Shown: one piece after another, positions 1-7,552 of the stretch | How positions within the stretch are numbered: position 1 is the first letter of the stretch | How the letters are laid out: each line of letters starts with the position of its first letter | NCBI GenBank assembly: GCA_947625365.1 | Contig: CANQNZ010000023.1 | Coordinates: 1 to 14,457 of the forward strand | DNA length: 14,457 bases | Direction: 5' to 3' | Origin: an uncultured Bacilli bacterium | GTDB taxonomy: Bacteria > Bacillota_I > Bacilli_A > RF39 > UBA660 | The notes under the pieces: generated by a model | Databases searched by the model: none | Told to the model about the DNA's origin: nothing | The model's input: the letters and a program-made list of their open reading frames with translations, nothing else | Made by a program: the position numbers and the translations under genes

Positions 1-106
1 CTGTGAAATACGCAAATGTTGCTCCTACAACTGCTACTAATAATGTAGCTACTGCAATTATTGTTAATAATACAGTATTACCTTTCTTCATATTACTATC
101 GTTCAC
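1..106 (-). CDS. SipW-type signal-peptide protein, 5' end only (TasA/camelysin-like export class)
   Basis: Only the first 35 codons are in the window; the gene runs off the left edge. Read on the minus strand from a GTG at 106, it gives a short polar start, then MKKGN, a hydrophobic stretch and the ending VAVVGATFAYFT. That ending is typical of the SipW-dependent signal peptides used by TasA, camelysin and many exported proteins of gut Bacillota. I prefer the GTG at 106 to the in-frame ATG at 91 because a strong GGAGG (116-120) lies 9 nt upstream of the GTG but 24 nt from the ATG. A good promoter (132-160) precedes it. The mature protein is not visible, so its function (fibre protein, protease or pseudopilin-like) cannot be told. 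The signal-peptide class is fairly sure. Confidence 0.7.
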   Translation of the reverse strand, partial: MNDSNMKKGNTVLLTIIAVATLLVAVVGATFAYFT

Positions 107-131
107 TTTCTTTTTCCTCCTTACTATAACC

Positions 132-160
132 ATATTAACAAATTTAAACTTTGAAAGCAA
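132..160 (-). promoter_or_regulatory. Promoter of the SipW-type signal-peptide gene
   Basis: On the minus strand there is a -35 TTGCTT (160-155), a 17-bp spacer and a -10 TAATAT (137-132) preceded by TG at 140-139, giving an extended -10. The predicted start of transcription is near 125, just before the GGAGG at 120-116. No clear terminator for the upstream yfhO-type gene is visible between 198 and this promoter. Confidence 0.6.
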
Positions 161-197
161 CATAAAATCATTAAATTTTTACAATATTTTTAGTTTT

Positions 198-2681
198 TTA
201 ATACTTTTGTTTTAATATTAAAATAACAATTCCTGTTAAAGAAGTTATTATACCTGCTATTAATCCCTGAGGAAGATAATCTATAGTTATTTTATTAACA
301 CCCTTTTCTAATTCTAAACCTATAAAGGCACCTAAGATTAATTTTGGTTTTACTTTTTTACCATTTACTTTAATATTCATTCCTTTTTCATAAGCTATTG
401 TAGTAAATAATATTTTATTATCTTCTTTGACGTCTATTGATGCTTCTAAAAGATGTTTATCGTTCGTTTTAATATTTTGTAAAGTATTACTATTTAACTG
501 CTGCATTATATTTTGATATTCATCTATTTTTAAATAATAAATATCATTTTTATATTTATCTTCACTATCTTTTAATAAAGGGAATTCAATATTAATCTTA
601 TCTCCTTTATGAACATAAGGATAAGAATGATTAAAAGTGATCTCTTCATCATTTATTTTAGCTACCACCCCTATATCATCTCTAAATATTAACAAACTAT
701 CTTCTTGGGCAATAAATTCAATATAGATATTTGCCTGTTTGAAATTGTCCAATCTATAAAATTTATTTTTGGCCTCATCTAATCTTGCATTATCAAAAGA
801 ATAAATAACATTGTCTTCTAAATTATATATATTTACATCTTGATTTAACATACTACTATATATTTTAGAAAGATTATTAAATTCTTCTTTCTTCTTAAGT
901 TTAACATTTAAAATATCTTTATCGACCATAAATCCCAAACTTAAATAGTTATTATTAACATAAGTTTTATTATCTACTTTATCAAAGTAAAATAACTCTT
1001 TATCACTAACTATATATTTAACATCAAATAAAGATAACATATAAGGGTCTAACTGGTCTAAAGTTATACTTTGATGACTATCTATTTTAACAGGAAAATA
1101 ATCTTCTAAAGCATTTATTACTCTTTGATTTCTTACGGAATTAAAATAATTTATACCATTATAATTAAAAAGCAAACCATCATTATAGGAAAATCTATCT
1201 GCCAGTTCCATACGATAAAAAGTTTTATCTTTCTTTATATGACTTAAACTTTCATTAATTTGTTTTTTAGATACTATATCATAACTTAATCTATCACTGT
1301 TTTTACTTTCTTTAATACCTATAAATGTATTTAAACCTAGTTCTAAAAATATTAGTATTATTATAATTAATTTACTAAATTTTCTACTATTATCAAATAC
1401 AAAGATATAATTAATTAAAAGTAAAACAGCAAAACCAGCGATAAATATACGATATACAGTTTTAATATTCATATTAAAATAGAAGATTAAAAAGCTAATT
1501 ACAATTAAAATTGCTAAAGCGGCATAGATTATGCCTTTTTTTATAGAAGATAATTTTAAACCATCATAATTCATTAGATTTTTATACGCTATAATTATCA
1601 TGAAAGCTGAAAAGGTAAATGAATAACGATGTTGCCACCATATAGGCTTTTGAAAAAATTGCCAAGCATAATCTACTAAATTAAAACTATAGGATAACAT
1701 ATAAAATAAAACTATAATAAGTGTAATACTTTTGGTTTTAACATCAATTTTTTTATTAAAAAATGATGTTATAAACAGAGTAACTACAAAAAGCGTACAG
1801 AAATTTTGAGCAAAACCATCATTACCAACCATACTAGAATGAAAATTACCGGGAGTAAGAGAATAAAAGACATATTTAATATTATCATTGAAAGCAAAAT
1901 ACTTAGTAAATGTATCTTTAAATCCACTAGCTTTACCGGCCATTAAAGCAAAGAATGTTGGCACTAAAACTACTGAAGCTATTAAGGCAGATATTATAGA
2001 GCTTATAATAAAATTAAGTATTATTTTTTTATCTTTATATTTATTTTTTTCAATTAATTTATATATAAAATAAATAACACTAAAAATACAACTCATATAT
2101 CCCGTATAGAAACTTAAAATTAATGAGATAGCTAAAGATAATGTATAAAAGAGCGATGATTTACCTTCTACTATTTTATTAATACCCACTAGTATTAAAG
2201 GTAGCATAATAATTCCATCTAACCAAAAAACATTATAATAGTAGGATGCTATATAACCAATCAAAGCATATATAACGCTAAATATTATACTCCATAAAGT
2301 ATCGTGTTTTTCTTCATGGCTTAAAAAATACTGCATGCTTAAACCACATAAACCGATTTTTAATATAATTAATAAAAAATAAAAAGTATTATAACTATAT
2401 ATATCAAAAAATTTAATTAAAAGATTTAAAGGGTTCATTAAATAATACGCCATAAGACCATAAAAATTAAACCCAAAACCGACATTAAACAAATAAAAAT
2501 GCATGTTTTTAAGTGCCATAAAAAATCCTGGATATTGAACACGTGAGTCATAAATCGTTATTAAATAATCCCCAAAGGGAGCTATCTTATTAATAAATAA
2601 ACATAAGCAAAAAATAGCAATAGGAATTAAAAATGCTAATACATATTTTAAATACTTCATATACTTCTTCATTTTAATCAC
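198..2681 (-). CDS. yfhO: YfhO-family polytopic membrane protein (GT-C-like)
   Basis: An 827-residue integral membrane protein. The N-terminal two thirds hold about a dozen hydrophobic segments, then comes a long extracytoplasmic domain (about 470-800) and a final C-terminal membrane helix. Family hallmarks visible: GD at 37-38 and D45 followed by QYPGFF in the first outer loop; FWLDGIIMLPL around 152-161; WWQHRYSF in a later loop; and a C-terminal stretch with VNGKKVKPK, GAF and a closing helix, as in YfhO proteins. In Bacillus and Listeria, YfhO relatives glycosylate teichoic acids on the outer face using polyprenyl-linked sugars; that role here is inference. The start is uncertain: GTG at 2681 (used here) or ATG at 2672. 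Neither has a Shine-Dalgarno sequence, and an extended -10 lies just upstream, so translation may be leaderless. The family call is firm; the substrate is unknown. Confidence 0.88.
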   Translation of the reverse strand: MIKMKKYMKYLKYVLAFLIPIAIFCLCLFINKIAPFGDYLITIYDSRVQYPGFFMALKNMHFYLFNVGFGFNFYGLMAYYLMNPLNLLIKFFDIYSYNTFYFLLIILKIGLCGLSMQYFLSHEEKHDTLWSIIFSVIYALIGYIASYYYNVFWLDGIIMLPLILVGINKIVEGKSSLFYTLSLAISLILSFYTGYMSCIFSVIYFIYKLIEKNKYKDKKIILNFIISSIISALIASVVLVPTFFALMAGKASGFKDTFTKYFAFNDNIKYVFYSLTPGNFHSSMVGNDGFAQNFCTLFVVTLFITSFFNKKIDVKTKSITLIIVLFYMLSYSFNLVDYAWQFFQKPIWWQHRYSFTFSAFMIIIAYKNLMNYDGLKLSSIKKGIIYAALAILIVISFLIFYFNMNIKTVYRIFIAGFAVLLLINYIFVFDNSRKFSKLIIIILIFLELGLNTFIGIKESKNSDRLSYDIVSKKQINESLSHIKKDKTFYRMELADRFSYNDGLLFNYNGINYFNSVRNQRVINALEDYFPVKIDSHQSITLDQLDPYMLSLFDVKYIVSDKELFYFDKVDNKTYVNNNYLSLGFMVDKDILNVKLKKKEEFNNLSKIYSSMLNQDVNIYNLEDNVIYSFDNARLDEAKNKFYRLDNFKQANIYIEFIAQEDSLLIFRDDIGVVAKINDEEITFNHSYPYVHKGDKINIEFPLLKDSEDKYKNDIYYLKIDEYQNIMQQLNSNTLQNIKTNDKHLLEASIDVKEDNKILFTTIAYEKGMNIKVNGKKVKPKLILGAFIGLELEKGVNKITIDYLPQGLIAGIITSLTGIVILILKQKY

Positions 2682-2687
2682 ATATAA

Positions 2688-2696
2688 ATATTAACA
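2688..2696 (-). promoter_or_regulatory. Extended -10 of the yfhO-type gene, placed for a leaderless mRNA
   Basis: The minus strand reads TGTTAATAT (2696-2688). Transcription would begin about 7 nt later, at or next to the GTG at 2681. No -35 resembling TTGACA is seen at the right distance, and no purine-rich ribosome site lies between the -10 and the start codons. Confidence 0.4.
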
Positions 2697-2772
2697 TGAA
2701 AAATTTTTTAGGGAAAGGAAAATGTTAGCAAACTTTAAAAATCATTATATATTAACAATTAAATATTTTTGT

Positions 2773-2802
2773 AAAGTTATTACGGTGTACCGTAATAACT
2801 TT
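2773..2802. repeat. 14-bp perfect inverted repeat, with a degenerate half-copy downstream
   Basis: AAAGTTATTACGGT (2773-2786), GT, then its exact reverse complement ACCGTAATAACTTT (2789-2802). A second, imperfect copy of the left half, AAAATTATTACGATG (2812-2826), follows. It could be an operator, or a plus-strand terminator hairpin since TACTTTTTG follows. No plus-strand gene leads into it. It lies about 75-120 bp upstream of the yfhO-type gene. Confidence 0.55.
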
Positions 2803-2835
2803 TACTTTTTGAAAATTATTACGATGAATGGCCTT

Positions 2836-2863
2836 TAAAAAAACTTATCGTTTTTGATAAGTT
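2836..2863 (-). terminator. Intrinsic terminator of the serine hydrolase gene
   Basis: On the minus strand, AACTTATC pairs with GATAAGTT (2863-2856 with 2849-2842) around a six-base loop and runs straight into seven T residues (2843-2837). It starts 3 bp after the stop codon at 2867. Confidence 0.85.
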
Positions 2864-2866
2864 AAA

Positions 2867-3892
2867 TTATTTTTCTTGATTATTTTTAAATTCATTATAC
2901 TTTTGCATTATGCCATCTATTTTAGCAATAGTATTTTTTATATGTGCATAAGCGGCATCCGTATTCCCACCAGTATTAGTCAAAATAACTACTATATAAG
3001 GATTATCATTATCCATAATTATTCCTGTTTCATGAACAACTGTATCTGTAAAACCGGTTTTACTAGCACTAGCTACATTAGGCATAACATCTTTAAAATA
3101 ATTATATTTAGCATTCAAAAGTAAATCATATAATTCTTTACCTTCTTCATCTGTTTTACTAAAGCGATATATCTCTTGCCAAATAATTGCACTACTACGA
3201 CAGCTTAGTTTTCCCCATCTTGATGTGTTACTTAAATGAATTTCTGGGGTTCCTAAATCATCTAACATTTCATTAAAACCATCCCATTTATATTTATTTA
3301 AAAGCATTAAATAAGCAGAATTATCACTTTCATGAATCATATCATAAATTAAATCTTTAACGGTATATTTTGTTCCATAAACACTGTCTTTAACTATTCC
3401 CGTTCCTTTATTATAAAATTTAGCTTCATAACTTACTTCATCTGATAAATTTGCTTTTCCCGCGGCGGCTAGCTTATATAGATATAGCGCATAAGCGGCT
3501 TTTATAGTACTTGCCGAAGAATAAGAAGTATCAATATCGTAACCAAAAGCCATACCATCTGTTAAACTAACTACTAAAAAGGAAGAACCATTTTTATAAC
3601 CTTGAATAGTGTTTGTTAAATCAGTTAATAAATCTTCAGGAATAGTAAAATTATTGTTAACTATTTCAAAAGTATTATCATTAGCTTCTAAAGATACTAA
3701 ATCTAAGTAATAATTTTGCTCGGTCATGTTTTCTGTAGGTTTAATTTCTTCCGCTGTTTTAATTTCTTTAATTCGAGATTTATCAGAAGTTTCCTCTTGA
3801 AAAGCATGAGAAGGATTACTTAATCTTACAACAATTAAAGCTAGGTCTACTACCATCAATACTGAAACGATAAATAAAGCTTTCTTGTGCAT
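2867..3892 (-). CDS. Membrane-anchored serine hydrolase of the class A beta-lactamase / PBP fold
   Basis: A 341-residue protein with an N-terminal hydrophobic segment (about 5-23) acting as signal anchor, a charged linker (30-85) and a penicillin-recognising fold. All three active-site motifs are present: S128-x-x-K131 (STIK), S189-D190-N191 and K278-T279-G280. The omega-loop region after residue 212 has no clear Glu-x-x-Leu-Asn, the deacylation motif of true class A beta-lactamases, so drug hydrolysis should not be assumed. A peptidoglycan peptidase or penicillin-binding role is as likely. Start: ATG at 3892 with AAGGAG (3905-3900) 7 nt upstream. It has its own extended -10 promoter and terminator, so it is monocistronic, and it is divergent from the FemABX gene, which fits a cell-wall theme. 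The fold is firm; the substrate is inferred. Confidence 0.85.
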   Translation of the reverse strand: MHKKALFIVSVLMVVDLALIVVRLSNPSHAFQEETSDKSRIKEIKTAEEIKPTENMTEQNYYLDLVSLEANDNTFEIVNNNFTIPEDLLTDLTNTIQGYKNGSSFLVVSLTDGMAFGYDIDTSYSSASTIKAAYALYLYKLAAAGKANLSDEVSYEAKFYNKGTGIVKDSVYGTKYTVKDLIYDMIHESDNSAYLMLLNKYKWDGFNEMLDDLGTPEIHLSNTSRWGKLSCRSSAIIWQEIYRFSKTDEEGKELYDLLLNAKYNYFKDVMPNVASASKTGFTDTVVHETGIIMDNDNPYIVVILTNTGGNTDAAYAHIKNTIAKIDGIMQKYNEFKNNQEK

Positions 3893-3915
3893 ATAACTTC
3901 TCCTTACCTTTTAAA

Positions 3916-3924
3916 ATTATAACA
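3916..3924 (-). promoter_or_regulatory. Extended -10 promoter of the serine hydrolase gene
   Basis: The minus strand reads TGTTATAAT (3924-3916), a perfect TATAAT with the extended TGn. No convincing -35 is present 17 bp upstream. It lies 11 bp upstream of the AAGGAG ribosome site. Confidence 0.6.
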
Positions 3925-3981
3925 TATTTTTTTAAAAGAAAAAGATTATTTTGTCTAAAGCTTAATTAATATTTAATTTCG

Positions 3982-3990
3982 TGGTAAAAT
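3982..3990 (+). promoter_or_regulatory. Extended -10 promoter of the FemABX gene
   Basis: TGGTAAAAT (3982-3990) gives TGn plus TAAAAT. Transcription would start near 3997, leaving an mRNA leader of about 12 nt with a GGTG ribosome site before the ATG at 4009. The promoter is divergent from that of the serine hydrolase, about 60 bp apart. Confidence 0.5.
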
Positions 3991-4008
3991 AATTATTGGT
4001 GAAAAGCA

Positions 4009-5247
4009 ATGAAGTTTATAAATAATCTTACAGAAAAAGAATATAAAAAATTTTTTACAAGCCAAAAAGATGCTCATTTTTTACAATCTTATGAATGGGG
4101 TCAAACGCAAAAAGATGGACGAGGTTTAATTCCTTATTACGTAGGAGTTAAAGATAATCAAAACAAAGTTATTGCCTGCGCCCTTTTATTAAAAAGAAAA
4201 ACACCTTTAAGTATGTGTTATTTCTATGCCCCTCGCGGCTTTGTTCTTGATTATCATAATCAAGAATTATTTGCTTTTTTTACCGAGGGATTAAAAAAGT
4301 TTTTAAAAGAAGAAAAAGCAATCTATTTAAAAGTTGACCCGGGTGTCAAATATCAAGATATTAATGAAAATGGCGAACGTATTAATGGCGAAAACAACCA
4401 TGATATATTTGCTAGTTTTATTAAATTAGGTTTTATTCATAAAGGTTTTTATAAACTATATGAGGGTAATCAACCAAGATACACCATAAGAGTTCATTTA
4501 AATAAAGATAAAGAGGAAATTATCGGTAATATTTCCAAAACTTATATGAATACAATTAAAAGAAGTTACAGCTATGAGTTAGAAATAGAAGAAGGTCATA
4601 ATATTGACATCATGCACGATTTAATTTTAAACAATGCCCAAAAAGATGGTTTTAAAGCTTATTCTTACGATTATTACCGTAGTTTTTATAAACATTTTCA
4701 AAAAGAGGGGCATGTCAAACTTTTAAATGTTCGTTTATATCCTGATAAAATAATTAAAAAAGATAAAGAGGAATTAGAAGATTTACAAGCAAAAATTGCG
4801 GCAGGAGAAATTAAGAAAAAAAACTTAGCCGATGCTAAAGATCGCATTAAACGTTTAGAAAAAGACTTAGAAATTTTTACCCCTTATGAAAAGCAATACC
4901 CAGATGGTAAAATTGTCTGCTGTGCTGGTATTGCTTATACTGATTATGCTTCCTGGCTTTTATATTTAGGAAACGATGCTTTAGGAGAAAGATGCTTTGC
5001 TGTTAATCGTTCTTATTACGAAGCCTTAAATGATGCTATTAATAAAAAGTTAGATTTCTTTGATTTATTTGGCACCGTCGGTGACCCTAAAACAACTTAT
5101 AAAAAATTAGCAGGCCTACACGAATTTAAACGAAAATTCGGCGGAGAATATATAGAATTTTTAGGAGAATTTGATTTAGTTAATAAACCGTTTTGGTATA
5201 AAGTTTTACCAACATTATTAAAAGTGTATCGAAAACTAAGAAAATAG
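4009..5247 (+). CDS. FemABX-family peptidoglycan aminoacyltransferase
   Basis: A 412-residue cytoplasmic enzyme of the FemA/FemB/FemX/MurM type. Members move amino acids from aminoacyl-tRNA onto the stem peptide of lipid-linked peptidoglycan precursors to build interpeptide bridges. Visible marks: YEWGQTQK near 28, YFYAPRG (71-77), YLKVDPG (106-112), and a late FFDLFGTVGDP (350-360) followed by LHEFKRKFGGEYIEFLGEFDL (370-390). A charged helical stretch at about 245-295 corresponds to the coiled-coil arm seen in FemA structures. Length is normal for the family. Start: ATG at 4009 with GGTG about 7-8 nt upstream. A strong hairpin terminator follows the TAG. Which amino acid is added cannot be read from the sequence. 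Confidence 0.9.
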   Translation: MKFINNLTEKEYKKFFTSQKDAHFLQSYEWGQTQKDGRGLIPYYVGVKDNQNKVIACALLLKRKTPLSMCYFYAPRGFVLDYHNQELFAFFTEGLKKFLKEEKAIYLKVDPGVKYQDINENGERINGENNHDIFASFIKLGFIHKGFYKLYEGNQPRYTIRVHLNKDKEEIIGNISKTYMNTIKRSYSYELEIEEGHNIDIMHDLILNNAQKDGFKAYSYDYYRSFYKHFQKEGHVKLLNVRLYPDKIIKKDKEELEDLQAKIAAGEIKKKNLADAKDRIKRLEKDLEIFTPYEKQYPDGKIVCCAGIAYTDYASWLLYLGNDALGERCFAVNRSYYEALNDAINKKLDFFDLFGTVGDPKTTYKKLAGLHEFKRKFGGEYIEFLGEFDLVNKPFWYKVLPTLLKVYRKLRK

Positions 5248-5249
5248 TT

Positions 5250-5286
5250 AAAAAGTATTGATTAAATTAGCATCAATACTTTTTTT
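5250..5286. terminator. Bidirectional terminator between the FemABX and histidine kinase genes
   Basis: AAAAAGTATTGAT (5250-5262) pairs with ATCAATACTTTTT (5272-5284), with a 9-nt loop. T residues continue to 5286 on the plus strand, and the left A-run gives T residues on the minus strand. It sits 3 bp after the FemABX stop and would also end minus-strand transcripts arriving from the kinase. Confidence 0.88.
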
Positions 5287-5332
5287 AGGTGTGTTTTTTA
5301 TATTTTTTTAAATGTATATTTGTAGTAGTAGT

Positions 5333-5356
5333 CTATGAATTTCTTACTTTTATCAT
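5333..5356 (-). other. Seven-codon micro-ORF with a strong ribosome site in the kinase 3' region
   Basis: On the minus strand, AGGTGAGGTGATAA leads directly to an ATG at 5356 that encodes MIKVRNS and then TAG. A TATACT sequence lies further upstream (near 5378) and could be a -10, with a poor -35. The unit ends at the bidirectional terminator 5286-5250. It could be a real tiny peptide or leader, a gene remnant, or chance. The ribosome site is better than those of several full genes here. Confidence 0.25.
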
Positions 5357-5422
5357 TTATCACCTCACCTTACATTTTAAGTATAACTTTTATTTATGAA
5401 AATAACGTGAAGAGTATGTGAA

Positions 5423-6793
5423 TTATTTAGGTATTTCAAAATAAAATGTTGTACCTTTATTAAGAACCGTTTTTACTCCATAAATAAAGTGATGTTGCTC
5501 TAAAATAGCTTTAACAATTGATAAACCAATACCTGTTCCTACTACATTTCTTTGATGATTTTTTTCATTTTTATAATACTTATCCCAAATATAATCAAGT
5601 TCTTGTTTCTTTATTCCTTTTCCACTATCTTTTACTTCTACTAAATAACTTGAATTTTGCTCACTAATAATGATATTAACATCTTTATTTTTGCCCGTAT
5701 AATTAATCGCATTATTTATAAGATTATAAATAACTTGATTTAATTTATTTTTATCAGCCTTTATTTTTACTTTCTTAGGCGCAGTCAAAATTAATTTATA
5801 ATCTTCTGTTTCTTTCATTATTTCGTATTTTTTTAATATACTATTTACTTCTTTAACTAAATCATATTCTTCTATCTTTAAATTTTCCACATTAGCCTGA
5901 GCTTTAGAAAGTAATAAAATATCATTTACTAACATATTCAAGCGGTCCGTCTCATCAATTATAATTTGTAAATGATTATTTCTTTTATCCTTATCTTTAT
6001 AAGAGAAATCTCTAATCATCTCGGCATAGGCTTTTATCATAGTTAAAGGAGTTTTTAAATCATGAGAAACATTAGCCATTAAATCTCTACGTAACTCATC
6101 TATTTTTAAAATTTCTTCATTAGCATAATTTAAATTATCAGCTAGTTCATCTATTTCCGTAATACCACTTTTTTTAAATTCAATATTACGTGTTCCTAGT
6201 TTTTTCGCTTTTTTAGTAATTTCGATAATAGGTTTGGTTAATCGCTTAGAAAGAAATAATGCTATTAAACATGAAATTATTATAGCTAGTAAAGTAATAT
6301 AAATAAGCTGATTACGCAAGACAACAGATGTTGCATGAACATCCTCCAAATTAGCATAAGCAAAAATCACTTGATTATCTTTTTTTATTGCTGATAAAAG
6401 TCCCTTAACTTCATATTTTTTATTGACTAATTTAAGGGTGTTAATATCACCTTCCATATTACTTAATTTATATTTATAATTTTCTATTAAAGAGGAAGAA
6501 CCACTTAAAACGCAGGTAGGCATTTTCGTGTTAAAACCTAAAGTTTCTGCATTTAAATCTAGTTCAATACAAATGTCATTTTCATATGCTATCTCTTCTA
6601 ATTTAGTTAAAATATCTTCGTCAGATTTTTGGATTTCTTGTGATATTTTATGCATAGTTTTTATCTGGTAGCGCTCATAAAAAACACGCAAGAATAGTAT
6701 TTGAAAAAACCATAAGACTAATAAGATTGTAGTGGAAAAGATAATTAAATAACCAATAGTTTGAAAATTTATACTTTTATTTTTTATATTCAA
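5423..6793 (-). CDS. HAMP-containing sensor histidine kinase
   Basis: A 456-residue kinase with two membrane helices (about 14-37 and 163-182) flanking an extracellular sensor of roughly 125 residues that I do not recognise. HAMP linker at about 183-235. Dimerisation/phosphoacceptor box NVSHDLKTPL with H244. ATP-binding lobe with the N box NLINNAINY (N357-N361), G1 DSGKGI (D389-G393) and G2 GTGIGL (419-424). It should sense an outside signal and phosphorylate the regulator encoded just upstream. Start: TTG at 6793, overlapping the last 17 nt of the regulator gene. No ATG or GTG serves, as the next Met is residue 47. A GGGG about 8 nt upstream, inside the regulator gene, can act as ribosome site, which suggests translational coupling. 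Family is certain; the signal is unknown. Confidence 0.92.
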   Translation of the reverse strand: MNIKNKSINFQTIGYLIIFSTTILLVLWFFQILFLRVFYERYQIKTMHKISQEIQKSDEDILTKLEEIAYENDICIELDLNAETLGFNTKMPTCVLSGSSSLIENYKYKLSNMEGDINTLKLVNKKYEVKGLLSAIKKDNQVIFAYANLEDVHATSVVLRNQLIYITLLAIIISCLIALFLSKRLTKPIIEITKKAKKLGTRNIEFKKSGITEIDELADNLNYANEEILKIDELRRDLMANVSHDLKTPLTMIKAYAEMIRDFSYKDKDKRNNHLQIIIDETDRLNMLVNDILLLSKAQANVENLKIEEYDLVKEVNSILKKYEIMKETEDYKLILTAPKKVKIKADKNKLNQVIYNLINNAINYTGKNKDVNIIISEQNSSYLVEVKDSGKGIKKQELDYIWDKYYKNEKNHQRNVVGTGIGLSIVKAILEQHHFIYGVKTVLNKGTTFYFEIPK

Positions 6794-7439
6794 ATTTATA
6801 CCCCATTCCTCTTATTGTCACAATAAATTTTCGATATTCTTTTAAATTGTTACGTAAAGTTTTAATATGGGTATCTATAGTTCTATCTTCACCATAATAA
6901 TCATAACCCCATACTTGTTCTAAAAGGGTTTCACGCGATAAAGCAATATTTTTATTCTTGATTAAGTATAAAAGCAAATCATACTCTTTAGGAGTTAATT
7001 CCACTTTTTGATTATCTATCGTTACTTCATGCGCTGCGTTATCAATAACTAATCCCTCAAATGTATAAACATCATCAGAAGATACATTTCGCTTTGTAAC
7101 AACTTTTATTCTGGCCATTAATTCTTTAGGAGAAAAAGGCTTAGTCATATAATCATCTATTCCCAATTTAAAACCATAAAGTTTATCAAATTCTTCAGCT
7201 CTAGCCGAAAGCATAATAAAAGGAATATCTTTAATTTTTTTAATTTCTTCCACTGTTTTATAACCATCCATTTTTGGCATCATAATATCCATTATTATGA
7301 CATCATAATCATTTTGACGTACTTTTTCTAAAGCAACTGTGCCATCTTCAGCTTCATCAACTAAATAATCTTCTAATATGGCATATTCTTTAATAACATC
7401 CCGAATTAATTTTTCATCATCAACAATTAATATTCTCAT
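6777..7439 (-). CDS. OmpR/PhoB-type response regulator
   Basis: A 220-residue two-domain regulator. Receiver domain 1-118 with acidic pocket D8-D9, phosphoacceptor D51 in IIMDIMMPKMDG, S78 and K100-P101. Winged-helix DNA-binding domain at about 128-220 with LTPKEYDLLLYL, the LLEQVWGYDYYGEDRTIDTH recognition region and a closing RGMGYKFE. It partners the overlapping kinase gene as a two-component system. Start: ATG at 7439 behind GGTGAT. A TATAAT sits about 20 bp further upstream. The targets are not encoded in the sequence seen; neighbouring envelope genes are reasonable candidates but this is inference. Confidence 0.94.
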   Translation of the reverse strand: MRILIVDDEKLIRDVIKEYAILEDYLVDEAEDGTVALEKVRQNDYDVIIMDIMMPKMDGYKTVEEIKKIKDIPFIMLSARAEEFDKLYGFKLGIDDYMTKPFSPKELMARIKVVTKRNVSSDDVYTFEGLVIDNAAHEVTIDNQKVELTPKEYDLLLYLIKNKNIALSRETLLEQVWGYDYYGEDRTIDTHIKTLRNNLKEYRKFIVTIRGMGYKFEYKK

Positions 7440-7461
7440 TTATATCACCACTTAAGTTTAT

Positions 7462-7467
7462 ATTATA
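7462..7467 (-). promoter_or_regulatory. -10 element for the two-component operon
   Basis: A perfect TATAAT on the minus strand (7467-7462), about 23 bp before the regulator ATG. The best -35 is a weak TTCATG 18 bp upstream, consistent with a promoter that needs an activator. It is divergent from the promoter of the gene at 7553. Confidence 0.5.
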
Positions 7468-7497
7468 CTAAAAATGTGATAAATGCATGAAAATTTA

Positions 7498-7527
7498 TTG
7501 ACTTTTCTAATTTTTGTGGTTTAATAT
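7498..7527 (+). promoter_or_regulatory. Promoter of the unrecognised gene at 7553
   Basis: TTGACT (7498-7503), an 18-bp spacer and TAATAT (7522-7527). The ribosome site AAGGGGG (7542-7548) follows, 4 nt before the ATG at 7553. This rules out the upstream TTG at 7514 as translation start, since it lies inside the promoter. Confidence 0.65.
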
Positions 7528-7552
7528 ATTTCGTTTAAGTCAAGGGGGAAAT

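Noticed and set aside
3..215. Plus-strand open frame of 70 codons
   Set aside because: It is the reverse of the SipW-type signal-peptide gene, its promoter and the end of the yfhO-type gene. It has no ribosome site.
1888..2073. Plus-strand open frame inside the yfhO-type gene
   Set aside because: Fully inside a long, well-conserved coding region on the other strand; low complexity and no ribosome site.
2876..3124. Plus-strand open frame inside the serine hydrolase gene
   Set aside because: Shadow of the hydrolase C-terminal coding region, including its KTG motif.
2867..3892. Calling the serine hydrolase a beta-lactam resistance gene
   Set aside because: The deacylation motif is not evident, and the fold is shared with wall peptidases.
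7514..7552. Longer TTG start for the unrecognised gene
   Set aside because: It lies inside the predicted promoter, and the ATG at 7553 has a strong ribosome site.
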